A DNA stretch of 64,000 bases. Origin: a virus. The notes below the pieces were generated by a model. The model was not told the DNA's origin. It searched no databases and saw only the letters and a list, made by a program, of their open reading frames with translations. Made by a program: the position numbers and the translations under genes. The DNA lies in IMG/VR virus record IMGVR_UViG_3300050120_000169, positions 16,088 through 80,087 of that record. One strand, 5' to 3'. Below are positions 63,164-64,000 of this stretch, piece after piece; position 1 is the first letter of the stretch; every line of letters begins with the position of its first letter.

Positions 63164-63613
63164 ATGTACACGACAAAACCAACGTTCATCCACATACGCA
63201 GCGGCTATGACGCAGACGGTCGCCCTTTGCCGCATGGCGGTAAAACCATTGCTTTCGATATCTTGCACTACAAGGACGAGGCCGAAGTCGAATGCCAAGC
63301 CGTCCAGTACTACATCGCTGTTTGCCCCCGCAAGCAGAACTACAACCGCAAGATCGGCGCGCAGGTTGCGCTGGGCCGCCTGCTTCCCAAACGCCAGAGC
63401 ACGGCGGAAAAACACCCGATCAGTACCCTGTACTTGAACAAAGACGACGATGTACAGGTCAAGTTGCTCAATCATCTGGGGCTGGCGTTTCCGCAAACGG
63501 TAACGGCGGCAGCAGTGGCAGAAAAAGTGGCCGAAGTCGATCCGAATTTGGCGGCGGCAGTGGCTGAATCGCAAGCTGTCGAAGGTGTCGGGCTTTATAC
63601 CGAGGCCGATTGA
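63164..63613 (+). CDS. Hypothetical early protein, 149 aa
   Basis: ATG 63164 after ATAGGACA. Beta/alpha; the middle (AVQYYIAVCPRKQNYNRKIGAQVALGRLL in pieces) reads as a small folded domain, with an Ala-rich end. No recognised family. Confidence 0.7.
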   Translation: MYTTKPTFIHIRSGYDADGRPLPHGGKTIAFDILHYKDEAEVECQAVQYYIAVCPRKQNYNRKIGAQVALGRLLPKRQSTAEKHPISTLYLNKDDDVQVKLLNHLGLAFPQTVTAAAVAEKVAEVDPNLAAAVAESQAVEGVGLYTEAD

Positions 63614-63615
63614 CC

Positions 63616-63957
63616 ATGGGCTACTGTGAAATTACGGGCGTAGACTTGGAGGAGTTTATCCAGGCGGTCTACGCCTTGAGTTGTCCGGTCGGCCTGGGGA
63701 TGTTGCATTACAAACCCGACCCGTTGTCCAAGGAAGATATCAGCGAATGGGTGGCGTCGATAGCCGCACACCAAGGCGGTAACGATATCGCGTTGAACAT
63801 GGATTATGTGCTGGGCCGATGTTGCAAGATGGTGGTGTGGCGACGGCAGGATCGGTTGTATATCCGTGATGACTGGTACGACCATTCTCCAGATGAACTA
63901 GCCCAGTTGTTGAACCGGGTCGGCAGGGCTGATGCGCCAAAGGTCAATAGCATTTGA
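63616..63957 (+). CDS. Hypothetical protein, 113 aa
   Basis: ATG 63616 (TTG 63610 would add two residues). Soluble. Its TGA overlaps the TTG that may start the next gene. No recognised family. Confidence 0.6.
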   Translation: MGYCEITGVDLEEFIQAVYALSCPVGLGMLHYKPDPLSKEDISEWVASIAAHQGGNDIALNMDYVLGRCCKMVVWRRQDRLYIRDDWYDHSPDELAQLLNRVGRADAPKVNSI

Positions 63958-64000
63958 CCGTAACAATCACTAACCCGAAGCGATGCAGTAAGTGCAAGCG
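63954..64000 (+). CDS. N-terminal start of a further gene (3' truncated)
   Basis: Frame from TTG 63954, overlapping the previous stop (TTGA), runs to the window edge and reads MTVTITNPKRCSKCK..., a zinc-ribbon-like start. Only 15 residues are visible. Confidence 0.4.
   Translation, partial: MTVTITNPKRCSKCK

Overview
This is a 64 kb piece of a large, apparently virulent, contractile-tailed (myovirus-type) phage of a Gram-negative bacterium. Every gene I can support reads on the + strand. Genes are tightly packed, often with ATGA, GTGA or TAATG overlaps. The host side looks sigma-70-like: fifteen near-consensus TTGACA/TATAAT promoters, an amidase/glucosaminidase-type endolysin and a Sec-like signal peptide. 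I saw no integrase, repressor, rRNA or CRISPR array. The host genus cannot be named from this sequence.

Layout. (1) 1-18340 is the virion module: small head/connector genes, two tandem decoration-like paralogues, tail sheath, tail tube, a tail assembly chaperone with a -1 frameshift signal, a tape measure with a lysozyme-like domain, baseplate and spike proteins, and tail fibres or tailspike. A GIY-YIG homing gene sits inside the baseplate set. (2) 18373-19709 holds small membrane proteins and the endolysin. (3) 19715-24657 has a sigma-70 promoter, an HNH gene ending at an orphan tRNA 3' half, an AAA+ ATPase and small early genes. (4) 24685-42100 is replication and recombination: winged-helix initiator-like protein, DnaB-like helicase, primase, ssDNA-binding protein, SF2 helicase, RecA, two PD-(D/E)XK nucleases (one with Fe-S-type cysteines), Dam methylase and RuvC-like resolvase. 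Inside it (29.2-30.2 kb) lie two tRNA genes whose 3' halves precede their 5' halves. Tandem terminators close this block near 42.1 kb. (5) 42126-48859 carries a PIG-L deacetylase, a methyltransferase-like protein, a glycosyltransferase and a ParB-like protein, plus two HNH genes. (6) 48929-64000 is a run of short operons of mostly unknown small early proteins, each behind its own promoter, with a tRNA cluster (58.1-58.6 kb), an intein-split thymidylate synthase ThyX, a DUF3310-type protein and a MazG-like pyrophosphohydrolase.

Things that stand out: the two circularly permuted tRNA genes, one with an HNH gene between its halves; a tRNA with a Cys GCA anticodon but a long variable arm; a dispersed palindrome GCAATYRATTGCGG present about 21 times, both between genes (where it supplies the ribosome-binding site) and inside genes (encoding Gln-Leu/Ser-Ile-Ala); homing genes flanked by recoded duplicates of the host gene end; and a set of promoters with almost invariant 16-bp spacing.
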